NCBI RefSeq assembly: GCF_963082655.1
Contig: NC_081555.1
Span: 89,230,272 to 89,294,271 of the forward strand
Origin: Stomoxys calcitrans
Taxonomy: Eukaryota > Arthropoda > Insecta > Diptera > Muscidae
Direction: 5' to 3'
Length of the DNA stretch: 64,000 nt
Made by a program: the position numbers and the translations under genes. Of the stretch, positions 1 to 11,385 are shown in pieces (position 1 is the stretch's first letter; every line of letters begins with the position of its first letter). The notes below the pieces were generated by a model that was not told where the DNA came from, did not search any database, and saw nothing but the letters and a program-made list of their open reading frames with translations.

Positions 1-92
1 TATACCTTAGGGGTCTCAGATGCACATTTCGATGTGTTACAAACAGCATGACGAAATAAGTATACTCCCATCCTATGGTGGAGAGTATAAAA
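1..92 (+). mobile_element. 3' end of a mini-me-type element (type A)
   Basis: The stretch ends in the signature tail of the family: a mention of 'gacgaaat', then 'ccatcctatggtgga' and 'gtataaaaa'. The same tail closes the complete copies ending near 15387 and 20938. Only the last ~90 bases are in the window, so the body lies outside. Confidence 0.7.
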
Positions 93-414
93 ATCGTTAC
101 CTTCAAACTCAAATCCATCAACGTGTTGTACTATAATACAATGACCTGACATAACGTACATAACAAGTTTGACTTTTGTTCTAGCCAAAGACAGAGATCC
201 CAATAGATGTCGCTAAGAGCGGAATATTTTCCTTAACCGCCATAGCCATTACTAGAAACCTCGAAAACTTGGACCGCAAATTCTGCCAGAAGTAATAATA
301 TATTGTATAGTTGAACCTCCGTAATATGTCCCTCTTCTGGCAAATATCGAAAGAACTACAGATATCGAACCTGCTGTAATGTGTACATCTTATTTGTCAC
401 CTTTATATAAATAA
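93..414. other. Unassigned AT-rich spacer
   Basis: No coding signal, repeat unit or terminal inverted repeat recognised between the mini-me tail and the Helitron 3' end. Confidence 0.4.
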
Positions 415-504
415 CTAGCCGAACCGGGCCCGCTCCGCTGCGCCTTCTTTAAATCTATAATATTTTTTTAGGGTGGGGACACTTCGACATGAATATGAAT
501 ATCG

Positions 505-545
505 AATTAGTACCATTGTAGCATATGTCCGCCTATGACGCTGAA
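505..545 (-). repeat. tRNA-derived SINE head remnant fixed inside the Helitron
   Basis: The bases around 'gtccgcctatgacgctgaa' match the tRNA-like head of the SINE seen complete at 36215 and 39690. The same truncated head sits at the same distance from the 3' end in Helitron copy 2 (near 5466-5500), so it came with the Helitron rather than by separate insertion. Confidence 0.6.
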
Positions 546-1000
546 TTATCGTGATTGGCCTATATATTTTGCGATAAGTGAGCTTGTAATCTTATGTGTC
601 CCGTTAGGACACCAAAAGCTATACTGACCTCCTTACTTCCTTTCCTCTTACGATCCGGATCACCCCATACGATTTTCGCCGTCCTACCGACTGTTTCGCT
701 GTTCCACAGTGTTACATGCGCGTTTGTCACCCACAGGCTTAAACTGGACTGCGTCGACCCGAAAGGCTTCGGGTTAACCATGTTTATCGACGGCAATCCT
801 CTGGCCTTCACTGCCAAATCGTCTGCACTTTCATTCCCCCTTACTCCGTTATGGGCAGGCACCCAAACGATGCGGATTGTGTCATCCTTAGAGAGGGATT
901 TAATCTCCTTCTTACACCCCTTAGTGACTGTAAAAAATTTCGAACGAATCGCATGGCCAATCTCCGAGATCTGGTGTTTAGGGTAATGAGAAGTGTTTTT
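546..1000 (-). pseudogene. LINE (I/R1/Jockey-type) RNase H fragment
   Basis: The minus-strand translation of 560-1048 carries the motif IVWVPAHNGVRGNESADDLA. This is the last conserved block of LINE-encoded RNase H (family consensus W-V-P-x-H-x-G-x-x-G-N-E-x-A-D). A related copy lies at about 22559-22903 (KKEINAFSEDDTIRIIRVPG). RNase H in these LINEs removes RNA from the RNA:DNA hybrid during target-primed reverse transcription. Only the RNase H block and some C-terminal sequence remain. The reading frame is open for 162 residues but has no promoter, no RT domain and no complete ORF2, so I treat it as a dead fragment. It appears inserted in the SINE remnant of the Helitron. Confidence 0.75.
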
Positions 1001-2524
1001 GGGGGAGCGATGGCAGCTCAGACATATCGATTTAAATATGGATATCAAATTCGTGCAACACCCCCGAATCCCTTTAATTTGAGCCCCATATTACCATGGT
1101 CTTTAAATATGAACCGTTGGAAGGGTGTTTTGGGACTGGGGCGGCCACCGGTACTTTGCCCTCAAAATAGATATCAAATTCGTTCTTTACCCCCAAATAC
1201 CGTTCATTTGAGCTCCAATTTGCCATAGTCGGATATGGGGTTCAGTTAAGGGGATGACGCCCTAAAGCACCTCCTAAACTGAACTTCATATCACCCCAAA
1301 CACTTGGCTTTAAAATTGAATATCGAATTCGTTTTCTACTCTCAAATACCTTTCATTTGAGTCGCATATTGTCATAATGGGTCAATTAACCTATTTGACG
1401 TATATTTAGGAGAAAAAGCGCCACCTGGACTTGAACGCAAATTTTAATGTCATATTTGTTATCTACTACCAAATACCTTTTATTAGAGTCACATATAGCC
1501 ATGGTCGGCTATTATGCCCATTTGGGGGTGAGGGAACCTCCCATTACTTGGACCTAATTTTTTATACCATATTTGTAATCTAATACCAAATATTTTTCAT
1601 TTGAGTCCCATATTGATAGGAACGTCGAATATATCTTTTAAGAGGAGTTTTTGGGTTGGGGCGGCCCGCTGGCTACTTGGACCAAAATTTTAATACGATA
1701 TTCGTTTTCTAGTCTCCAATACCTTTGATTTGATAGCCATATTGTGCCCATCGGTGCACTTTTTGTTTTGAGTGGCGTTTTTGGGGTAAGAGGGAGGGAC
1801 CGCCAACATCCGATATCTAAAAGTTATATAGCCTATGTTTCCTTCGATACAAACTTACACAACCTGTGAAAATTTTAAGAAAATCAGTTCAGCGGTGTTT
1901 GATTCTACGGAACAAACAAAAAAACCGAGTCCCATGTAGTTATGATGGGTCATATTCCCATTTAAAGCATTTTTGGGAGGTAGGGTAAGGGGTTACCCTA
2001 CCTACTTCAAACTGGAATGGAATTTCGGGTTTGGGGCGGCCCGATGGGCACTTAGACCTCAATTTTAATACCTTATTCGTATTCTATTTTCCAATACCCT
2101 TTATTTGATTCACATAACGGGGGAGGGTCCGTCCCCTTCCGAAATCAACAAACTATAAAGCCTATTTCTCCTTCCTGGCCATATTCGCAATCTACTCCCG
2201 AATACCTTTCATTCGAGTCCCATATTGCCATGCTCGTCCAAAAACCTATATTAGGGGGTTTTGGGTTTGGAGCGGCCCCCCATTAACTTGGACCCAATTT
2301 ATAATGTAAAATTCGTACTCTACTCCTGATCGATCGGGCCACTTTTATTTTTGGGTAGGACTTTTAAGGTAAGGGGAAGGGTCCGCCCCCCTTCCGATAT
2401 CAAAAAATTATATGTCTCCTTACTGACCAACCTACACAATCTGTGAACATTTCAAGGTAATCGGTTCAGCCGTTTTTGAGTCTATACGGAACAACAAAAA
2501 CAAATTAATTTTGATATGTATAGA

Positions 2525-3438
2525 AGATTTTTTTCAGAAAATTCATCCGAATTTAAACTTTTTATCCACTATTTCTAAATTTCCAATGTGTTAAAACGAA
2601 ATACTGTGCTCTTTCATACATTTCACAATCGACCACCCGCAGTGCTACCCTCGGTTTCAATTTGCAATGAGAGAATTAAATTTATTTGCATATTTTTACA
2701 TGAACATGGTTTTACACGGACAATAGAGCAGCGGCCACTAATTGACTCAACATTTGCCAATGCCCGCTGAAGAGCAAAGTGACATTCGATGGCATGGCAG
2801 GCACAATCCGAAATGGGCAAAAAGGCATAATCGAGGACTCGTGTGTCCATTTGTGGAATTATTCAAATTAATGTAATAAATCTAATTACAATTGGGAATT
2901 ACATTCACCGATGCTGATGAAATGCACAAAATGTCCACCATCCAATCCAATCCACAATACCACATCAATTTTTCAGCATCCATGGTGCTATGCATTAAAG
3001 TCCAGTTCGGGATGATGTTACTGTTGCGTTGTTTATGACTGGATTAGGTGGATTGCTGTGGTATTGGGTGTTTATGCAGAGGCTAAATAATCTAACCAAA
3101 TCTAAAGAATGTGTTTAACAACATTTTTACTATGCAAATTTGTTAAGTACTTGAAAAACAAGAAGATTTTTGGTTAGTTGAAACTGTTTAAATAAATTTT
3201 TAGAAATGTATGTAAGTCCAAAATAGAAAAAAGTTTGCTCTTCAAAGGATTTGGCAATTTCAATGGTAATCAGGAAACATGGAAGGGGGACAAAACCCCT
3301 CCTTAAGGTGTCCTTCCGTTAACAATTAGCTCTCCTTTCATATTAATTCTGCTAAGAAGTCAGGATGTAAGAAACTAGAATTAGGGAACTAAAGTTGTGA
3401 ACTGAAGTGATATACTATTCGGTCATTCCATAGCTTTA
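2525..3438. other. Unassigned sequence between two Helitron-like elements
   Basis: Short frames at 2588-2770 (+) and 2623-2850 (-) overlap each other and show no recognisable domain. The stretch has no clear repeat signature apart from a small 'atccaatcc' duplication near 2940, and may be single-copy DNA. Confidence 0.4.
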
Positions 3439-3446
3439 TCTATACA

Positions 3447-3679
3447 TTAGGTTGCCTAAAAAGTAATTGCGGATTTTTCATATAGTCGGCGTTGATAAAT
3501 TTTTTCACAGCTTGTGACTCTGTAATTGTATTCTTTCTTCTGTCAGTTATCAGCTGTTACTTTTAGCTTGCTTTAGAAGTGTAAAAAAAGTATATTTGAT
3601 TAAAGTTCATTCTAAATTTTATTAAAAATGCATTTACTTTCTTTTAAAAAAATCCTCAATTACTTTTTGGGCAACCCTA
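3447..3679. mobile_element. Mariner-type MITE, copy 1
   Basis: The ends are inverted copies of GGTTGCC(C/T)AAAAAGTAATTG (left at 3450, right ending about 3678), flanked by TA. Length is about 233 bases. It is related to the MITEs at 8639 and 42725 and has no coding capacity. TIRs starting TTRGGTTGC with TA duplication fit a non-autonomous mariner derivative. Confidence 0.8.
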
Positions 3680-5230
3680 TATAAAAATGAATTTGTGTTT
3701 GTCTGTATAATTTTTTGATATCAGAAGGGGGGCGGACCCTCCCTCTAGCCACAAAAGTATTACCCAAAAGTAAAAGTGAACCGGTCGGGACAATATGGGA
3801 CTCAAATGAAAGGTATTCAAGAGTAGAAAACGAATTTCATATTACAAATTAGGGCAAAGTAACTGGGGGACCGCCTCAACCCCAAAACCCCCTAAAATAG
3901 GTTTTTTGGACGATGATGACAATATGGGACTCAAATGAAAAGTATTCGGGAGTAGATTGCGAATATGGTCAGGAATGAGAAATAAACTATATAATTTGTT
4001 TATTTCGGAAGGGGGCGGACCCTCCCTCTTTACCCAAAAACACCATCGAAAATCTAAAGTGGACCGATCGGGACAATATGGGTATCAAATGAAAGGTATT
4101 GGAAAATAGATTAGGAATATGGTGTTAAAATTTGAATCTAAGAACCCATTGGGCCACCCCAACCCCAAAATTTCCCCAAACACACAAATTGGGCGTTCAT
4201 GTCAATATGGGCCTCAAATGAAAGGTATTCGGGAGCAGATTACGAATCTGGCATACAAAATCAGATCGAAGTATTGGAGGTCCCCTTCCCTCCACAAACG
4301 CTTTAAACGGGCATATGACCCATCATGACTATATGGGACTCGGTTTTTTTTTTGTTTGTTCCGTAGAATCAAACACCGCTGAACCGATTTTCTTAAAATT
4401 TTCACAGATTGTGTAAATTTGTCCGGAAGGACACATAGTCTATATAATTTTTAGATATCAGATGGAGGCGGTCCCTCCCCCTTACCCCAATGACGCCATC
4501 CAAAACTAAAAGTGGCCCGATAGGCACAATATGGGTACCAAAAGAAAGGTATTGGAGACTAAAGCGAATATCGTATCAAAATTTGGGTCCAAGTAGCCAG
4601 TGGGTCTCCCAAATTAAAAAGCTCCTCTAATCAGATATATTCAACGTTCATGTCAATATGGACCTCAAATAAAAAGTATTCGATAGTAGATTACAAATAT
4701 GGCATAAAGTAGATTACAAATATGGCATATGATCCATGTAATGGGAAGTCGCCCCTCCTCCAAATACCCCGAAATAGGCATATTAGCCGGGGCCTCGGGG
4801 ACCGTCCAAAACCCGCCAAATGGTTATATAGACCAATCCCGACAATATAGAGCTCAAACGAAATGTGCTTGAAAAACCACACGAATTTGATATCCAATTG
4901 AAGAGCCATGTGTTTGGGGAACTTCCCCCATCCGAAAACTCCTCCCTATTATATAAAAGCTCCCTAATATATAAAAAAATGTTTATATTGATTGATTTTC
5001 GGGAAATTGATACTCATTTTCGGGACAAAGTCACTGGGGTCCGTCCCACCCTCAAACAGAATTTATTTACCGATCATGCGATTATGAGGCTCATATGAAA
5101 TATAGTTGAAAGAAGAGCACGAAGCGTTTATTTACATTAAGGGCCTAGTGTCTCTCTAATCCGGAAATATTTACTATTGTAATATAGGACCCAAAAGAAA
5201 GTTATTTGGGAGTGGCGTAAAAATTTATCA

Positions 5231-5500
5231 AGGACCCGAGAAGGGGCATACTTCTTACACATCAATGAAAGCTTTTCGATTCAAGTTTAAACTCAATGAT
5301 AAGGGACTTTTTTTTGCCGAGTCCGAATGCGGTGCCGCACTGCGACATCTCTTTATTTAGAATTTTTTACATGACCATGCATGGCAAATGTTGCCAGTAT
5401 TAAGAGGTGATCACCACCGCTTCAAATTTTGTCCGGTGTTATCGCTCGGATTTGAACGCAGGCGTTCAGCGTTATAAGCGGACATAGGCTACAGTGGTAC
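5231..5500 (-). mobile_element. Decayed tRNA-derived SINE inside Helitron copy 2
   Basis: On the minus strand it shows a degenerate tRNA-like head (near 5440-5500), then the SINE body ('gccgcactgcgacat' in plus reading near 5333) and tail. It is clearly more diverged than the copies at 10109 and 39690. Part of the A-box side is deleted. Confidence 0.65.
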
Positions 5501-5678
5501 GAATACGATATACACATTCAAGGCGAAGTGTCCCAACCCTAAATGATATTAGAGAGTTAAAGAAGGCGCAGCGGAGCGGACCCGGTTCGGCTAGTAAACT
5601 TATATTGGCTACTCATAAGAAAAAAAACTTTATTACCGAACTTCTATGGTTAAGATTAAGCTATGTACAATAATATGC

Positions 5679-6685
5679 TTATACCCTCCACTATAGGATG
5701 AGGGTGTACTAAATTCGTCATTCTGTTTGTAACACCTCGAAATATTCGTCTAAGACCCCACAAAGTATATATATTCTTGATCATCATGATGTTTTATGTC
5801 GATCTATCCATGTCTGTCCGTCCGTCTGTCTGCCGAAAGCAAGCTAATTTTGGAAGGAGTAAAGCTAGCCGCTTGAAATGTTGCTCAAATACTTCTAATA
5901 GGTGTAGGTTGGTTGGGATTGTAAATGGACCATATCGGTCCAAGTTCTGATGTAGCTGCCATATAAACCGATCGTGGATTTTGACTTCTTGAGCCACTAC
6001 AGAGCACAATTTTCATCCAATTTGGCAGAAAATTTCCATGAGGTGTTCTTCTATGAATTTCAACAAATGTGCTAAGTATGGTTGAAATCATGTAAACCAA
6101 TCTGGGGTCTTGAGTTATTGAGCCTCTAGAGGGCGCAATTCCTATCCGATTTGGCTGAACTTTAGCACGACGTGTTTCGTTATGACTTGCAACATCTGTG
6201 GCAAGTATGGTTCAAATCGGTCCATAACCTGATATAGCTGTCATATAAACCGATCTGGCATCTTGACTTCTTGAGTCTCTAGAGGGCGCAATTATTATCT
6301 GATTTGGGTGAAATTTTGTACATCGGCTTCTCTCATGAGCTTCAACATACGTGTCAAATACGGTCTGAATCGGTCTATATCCTAATACAGGTCCCCTATA
6401 AAACGATCACCCTATTTTACTTTTTGAGCCCCTAAAGGGCGAAATCCTTATTCGATTTGGCTGTCACAATGACTTCTACTGTGGTCTTCAATATTCTGTC
6501 CATTATGGTCCGAATCGAACCATAACTTAATATAGCTCCAATAGCATAGAAATTCTTTTCTTTCATCCTTTCCTTTCCTTTGTTTGCCTAAAAAGAGACA
6601 CCGGGAAAAGAACTCGACAAATGCGATCCATGGTGGAGGGTATATAAGATTCGGCCCGACCGAACTTAGCACGCTTTTACTTATT
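5679..6685 (-). mobile_element. Mini-me-type element, type A, complete (minus)
   Basis: On the minus strand the head ('agttcggtcgggccgaatc', near 6670) leads through about five units of roughly 110-150 bases with 'ctctagagggcgcaatt'. Then come a (GTCY)n run (5810-5835), 'tatatatac' and the tail 'ggagggtataa' near 5690. The two simple-sequence zones match the published mini-me description in Diptera. It is non-coding. Confidence 0.75.
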
Positions 6686-7265
6686 TACTCCCATCTTTTC
6701 CTTTAAATCTTGTTTACTACTTCCTTCTCGTATACAAGCAAATCCAGTGAAAACAATACAAAATATGAGTATGGCTAAAAGATTTTATTCAAGATAAAAT
6801 CCCATGCAACATTGTTATGTTGTATGTTTAAATTTACATATGCCATGGCTTACACGTTGTTCAACTCCTGTGGAGTAAAAGCCATCCATAAGATCTAAAA
6901 TCTTATAAATGAATGTCACCTACGTTTCAACTCCATAAATCTGCGAAAGAGAATTTCACTGTTATTGTTGCAACACCCAGAAAAAGCGAGAATATATGTC
7001 TTTGATAGTCAGTCCACCTTTTCTTTATTTATCTCAACGGAAGATCCTTGCATAGGAAAGAATCTGAAGTACCAGCATCTGGTGGGTGTGGTATAAGTGA
7101 ACAGTGTTGCCGCTGGAAAAAATCGGATATTTCAAAAAAGTTTGTATGGATTGCATTACTGAAGCCTGATGGAAAGCTCCTGAAGTCTTCCTTTTTGGAA
7201 TATGTGAATATTATTTGAGACATATTTCTTAGGCTAGGGCCCTGCGAAAAACGTGGAGTTGAAGG
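6686..7265. other. Unassigned spacer
   Basis: No recognised coding or repeat signal. A 64-residue minus frame at 7029-7223 has no identifiable domain. Confidence 0.35.
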
Positions 7266-7269
7266 TAAG

Positions 7270-8130
7270 TTGTTTATGACTGAGTCCTGCTTGTATTATA
7301 CAAACTCAGATCTGCATGAGGTTGTGCATACAGTAGAAGAATTCTTCAATGCCAAGATGTACTCTTTATCAATACGCATTGACATCGAAGTGTCTTTTAG
7401 CAATGTGAGTGTGAAGAAGGCGCACTTATCCTTAGATCACGATACATGGAAGGGGCTATTAAATGTCATTGAAATATCATTGAAGAATTTTGTACATCTA
7501 TCGTAAGGAATGTAGGTGGGAACCGCCCTACATGAGGTTGTGCATAAAGTAAAAGATTTATTCAATACCATGATGTACTCTTAGGCAGTATGCATTGAAA
7601 TCGAAGTGGATTTGAATAATGTGAAGACCGACTCACTTATATTATCCTTAAACCACGTTATCCTTACCATGTTACAAAGAAGGAGCTGTTAAAGGTTTGT
7701 GTAAAGTTTATCTATGTTCCTCTATCCTAAGGAATTTTGTACCTCTATTGTAGGGAATGTCGGTGGGGACCGCCCTGAATGAGGTTGTTTATAAAGTAGA
7801 AGAATTCTGCATGCCAAGATGTACTCTTTAGCAGTATGCATTGACATCGAAGTGGATTTGAACAATGTGAAGACCGACACACTTATCCTATCCTTAGACC
7901 ATGTTATCCTTACCTTGTTGACTGGACTGGATAAACCACTGGCTAATGTGAGGGAGAAAGTGACACAGAACACGCAACAGGGGGGCATTTTATTGTCACC
8001 TATCTTACGTGGACCATCATAAATAATCTACTACGAAACCAGACTGAGAAGGGTTTTGAACCGGTGGGCAAAGAACATGCAGACGGTGTTATAATACTTC
8101 TAAAGGGTAAGAATTCAAAACAAACACTCG
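7270..8130 (+). pseudogene. LINE reverse transcriptase fragment with a triplicated segment
   Basis: The plus-strand translation from 7270 gives LHEVVHTVEEFFNAKMYSL followed by IDIEVSF. This resembles the RT segment carrying the first catalytic aspartate in I/R1/Jockey LINEs (family pattern: L-H-E-V-V ... D-I-E-x-A-F). The third repeat (7819 on) continues into VTQNTQQGGILLSPI, a decayed form of the RT motif T-P-Q-G-G-V-L-S-P, and then a G-x-x-P-x-A-D-x-V-I-I-L piece near 8060-8100, probably the decayed Y-A-D-D region. The Q-G-G motif is preserved but stops and frame changes separate the parts. The segment carrying the first motif occurs three times in tandem. Confidence 0.7.
7308..7990 (+). 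repeat. Three imperfect tandem copies of an RT segment
   Basis: Copies start at the shared 'gaggttgt' near 7318, 7534 and 7780, giving periods of about 216 and 246 bases. Each carries 'gatgtactctt' and a 'gacatcgaagtg'-type block. The third is longest and reaches the downstream RT motifs. Confidence 0.75.
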
Positions 8131-8554
8131 CCGCACCAATTCTGTATAAGTGCGCACTCAGTCATATATGTCCCGTAATGTTACCAATAGCTATACTGAT
8201 CTTACTTCCTTTCAGTATGAGCCTGGTCTTCTCACGATCCGGATCTCTCCATAGCATTTTCAACGTACTACCGACCGACCACTACATTCGCGTTCGTCGC
8301 CCGCACCCTTAAATCGGACTGCGTCACACCGATAGGCTTTGCATTCAACAAGTTTAGCAATCCACTGCCCTGCTCTTTCAATCCCTTTTTACTGCTCTAT
8401 GGGGTACGTTTTATACTCCAAGACCGTCTGTAACCTCACCGCCCTGATTGCAATAGCCCTGATGGCCATCTTTTTGTCCGTAAAGATGATTAAATTCTAA
8501 ATAGTCGGGTTAATACCATATCAAGTTCCGCATTTCGTGATTGGCCGAATCTAC

Positions 8555-8990
8555 GCCTGCAGAGCCGTAAACTACATTAAAATACTTCTCTGGGTCATCA
8601 ATGTAGACCCGCCTCTACGCGTGCCGAGCCGTTAACTATTGGGTTGCCCAAAAAGTAATTGCGAATTTTTTAAAAGAAAGTAAATGCATTTTTAATAATA
8701 CTTAGAATGAACTTTAATCAAATATACTTTTTTTACACTTTTTTTCTAAAGAAAGTTAAAAGTAACAGCTGATAACTGACAGAAATAAGAATGCAATTAC
8801 AGAGTCACAAGCTGTGAAAAAATTTGTCAACGCCGACTATATGAAAAATCCGCAATTACTTTTTGGGCAACCCAATACATTAAAATACGTCTCTGGGTCA
8901 TCAATATGGACCGGCCTCTGCGCCTGCAGAGCCGTAAACTACATTTAAATACTTCTCTGGATCATCAATGTAGACCCGCTGGCAGCAGTG
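8555..8990. repeat. Local ~65-base repeats around the MITE
   Basis: The phrase 'cttctctgggtcatcaatgt' and close variants recur near 8585, 8890 and 8955, each followed by 'gaccc/ggaccgcc'. The MITE has landed between the copies. Confidence 0.6.
8639..8875. mobile_element. Mariner-type MITE, copy 2, with TA duplication
   Basis: Perfect ends TTGGGTTGCCC ... GGGCAACCCAA flanked by TA on both sides (8637-8638 and 8876-8877). Length 237. The body is the reverse complement of copy 1. Confidence 0.9.
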
Positions 8991-10108
8991 TCTCCCAATC
9001 AACCACAGGTATCCCATCCGAAACCTCTTCCATTCCACCCAGTAGGAATCGCATCTATTCTACCACGACGGAATGACCTGCTCTTGGGTACTACTGCATA
9101 CTACTGTCCATCTACATAGTGCGCAACTTCTGTTAACCTTCTTGGGTTCTAGTGCTCTACAGAGAGCCCAACTTATGTGAACCTTCCCAGTTCCCAGTAC
9201 GCTCCCGAATGAGACACTTCTAATTCAGTTTTCAATCCAAGATCACTCCTAAATATTCAACCTTGTGGGATATCGAAACCGATATGTTGAAGAATCATGG
9301 CACATCTATTTAGCTCACCTTCGTCTCCTACATGAGCAAGCAGATTTGAGTCTCTCTGGACTCTAGGGTTAGTTTAGTCATACTACATTCTCCCTTTAGA
9401 AGTACTGTAACATCGTCTGTGACACAGACGTTGAAAGTCCGTTTTCATCAAAAACCTCAACATGTCTTCCGTTGTATCCGTTCTTATACCCATGTTTTCC
9501 ACCAAAGTCACAGCTTGCCCCATAGGTTTTTAAGAGAAAGTTTTTCATCTTGGTGGTGTTATTAACGCAATCGACCGGTTTTCAGAAAAGTTTCCACGAG
9601 TTACTTTTAGCCGCTCTGGTGATCTATTGCATTCCTTGAGCTGTGGTTAATACACATCCTAATAAACTGCCCTCTTTTACGACATGCTCTACTAAAAAGT
9701 CTGCGGACCTCTTATTCTATATTGCGAATCTCCCTGGTCATCCATGGGGTTTCTGGGATTGATTTGCTTTCACGAGGTGAACAACTATCTTCGAAAGACT
9801 CAATATTGCTATCGTTATCCTGTTGAGATTGCCTTCAATGTCTTCTATGCTTGAACAGTGTAAAGTATATTACCCCAGCCTTCCGAATATTCTCCAGCTG
9901 GTTTTCACCTAATTTCGGAAGCTTATCGGCTAATCGGAGACTCTAATTTTGTTGAATCTTAATGTAGTTTATCCAGCACACTTTCTTATCAAAGATCACT
10001 TCCACCCCTATCGGATTTTGAAATCATTTTGTTTCGGAAGCATCTTCTAAGGGTTAACGTTCAGACCCCTAAGTCTAGTCTGTATTAAAACACATTTACC
10101 GGAATACA

Positions 10109-10421
10109 AATTGCAAATTACAAATTTTGCCCGTGAACATTCCACTAAGGAACAGGGGCAAACTTCTCAAATATCAATGAGTGCAGTCCGATTCAAGTTT
10201 TTCAAGCTCAATAATAAGGGACCTCCTTTTTATAGCCGAGTCCGATCGGCGTGCCGCACTGCGACACCTCTTTTGAGATAAGTTTTACATGGCATAGTAC
10301 CTCACAAATGTTGCCAGCATTAGGAGGGGAAAACCACCGCTGAAAATTTTGTCTGATGGTCTCGCCAGGATTCGAACCCAGGCGTTCAGCGGACATGCTA
10401 ACCTCTGCGCTACGCAGGCCT
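10109..10421 (-). mobile_element. tRNA-derived SINE, full length, with 10-bp target duplication
   Basis: On the minus strand the head carries an A-box-like 'tagcgcagaggttagca' and a B box 'gggttcgaatcc', then a ~230-base body ('ggtgtcgcagtgcggcac'). It ends in 'gggcaaaatttg'. The direct repeat CCGGAATACA flanks it (10099-10108 and 10422-10431). Pol III promoter boxes, a non-coding body and a variable-length direct repeat define a LINE-mobilised SINE. Confidence 0.9.
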
Positions 10422-10431
10422 CCGGAATACA

Positions 10432-11385
10432 GTAATGAGTAATAACTGCGTTTGTTATGGCCCAAGGACCTTATAACAGGAGATCGGTCTATATGGGGAA
10501 TTTATCCAAATATAGTCCGATATGGACCATACTAAGCATGGATATCAAACGATCGCCCTACTATATTTTAGCGAAATCCCGTAATAATACCTTCAATCAG
10601 CAGATCTGTTTTAATAAGAATTTTTTACAAAGCTAAATGCCTTCGAGTCCAAAAACTGAAGGAGAATATTGACACCAGCAAAAATCTACTAAATATGATA
10701 AAAGAAGGCTCCAAAAAACGGCAACACTCTTTCTTAACATGCATGTACATACATACGCTCACACTCCCACACCCCAATATCCTTGCACATATGAATGCTT
10801 TTATGCAAATCCTTATTAAGGCTCTATTCAGGTTTCTATTGAAAATATCGCATGTTGCATTCAACTTGAAAGTCTCGTGTCTCGTGTGCATATTTGTGTG
10901 CTTTTTTTCTTTTGGATCGAACACCAACCGCCATCCCTAGTCGATGTCAGGTGCTTCGAAGAATACCAAAGGATGGCACAAGTGTTGGAATATTTATTTG
11001 CTATTTCCTTGTTACAGAGCAAAGGGCCATAGGAACATTTCGTTGGAGTAATACATTAAATAAATTGTAAAATAACGATGTATGATGGCATGAATACAAA
11101 CTATTGTCATTGCATTGCATTGGATGCTGCGCCCAGCCCATATTGTTACATGGAATTTTTATGTATAACCTGAAACGAGTATCACCACCATCTTGGTCAT
11201 AAATCTTTTCTGGAGCATATTAAACAATATTTCAGTCAAATTTTGTTTTTTTAGGATATTGGCAATGTTATAGATCACCAAATATAAAATTCATGGTTTG
11301 GGGAAGAGAAAGCATAATTATGAAGGTACAGAAAGTACTTAAAAAATCAGATTTTCCAAGAAATTTTCTTTCAGATATTTAAACA
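10432..11385. other. Unassigned, with a degenerate mini-me scrap
   Basis: Bases 10470-10600 retain 'ggagatcggtctatatgggg' and similar mini-me-like phrases. Overlapping short frames at 10625-10940 on both strands have no recognisable domain. The rest is AT-rich and unassigned. Confidence 0.4.

Larger units (their letters stand above)
415..2524 (-). mobile_element. Non-autonomous Helitron-like element, copy 1, with internal tandem units
   Basis: Read on the minus strand, the element begins near 2524 with TCTATACAT and ends at 415 with a GC-rich palindromic run (GGCGCAGCGGAGCGGGC) followed by CGGTTCGGCTAG and then T. A TC start, a GC-rich stem near the end and a terminal CTAG before T are Helitron hallmarks. 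The body holds degenerate units of about 120-125 bases with the core 'catttgagtcccatattg' (for example near 1078, 1203, 1350 and 1597). No Rep/helicase coding was seen, so it must be mobilised in trans. The upstream flank at the 5' end is T rather than the expected A, so that end is approximate. A LINE fragment (about 546-1000) interrupts it, and a short SINE remnant lies at 505-545. Confidence 0.7.
3439..5594 (+). mobile_element. Non-autonomous Helitron-like element, copy 2
   Basis: The element starts A|TCTATACATTA and ends GGTTCGGCTAG|T at 5594, so both flanks fit Helitron insertion between A and T. The interior contains units around 'gggactcaaatgaaaggt' (3790, 3930, 4215, 4335 and others), the inverse-strand form of the units in copy 1. 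The 3' end repeats the same GC-rich hairpin. A mariner-type MITE is inserted 9 bases from the 5' end, and a decayed SINE sits before the 3' end. No transposase coding was seen. Confidence 0.75.
8150..10098 (-). pseudogene. Decayed LINE (RNase H side first, minus strand)
   Basis: The stretch from 'tcccgtaatgttaccaatag' resembles the plus-strand view of the LINE remnants at 594 and 22260, so it carries the C-terminal side of ORF2 on the minus strand. Further right (8990-10000) it follows the same order of blocks as 22880-24000, for example 'ccaagatcac' beside 'tcctaa' near 9237, matched near 23288. Frames are short and broken throughout. A mariner-type MITE interrupts it at 8639. Where the plus-strand RT fragment ends and this one begins (about 8130-8160), two LINE pieces meet in opposite orientation. 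Confidence 0.6.
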
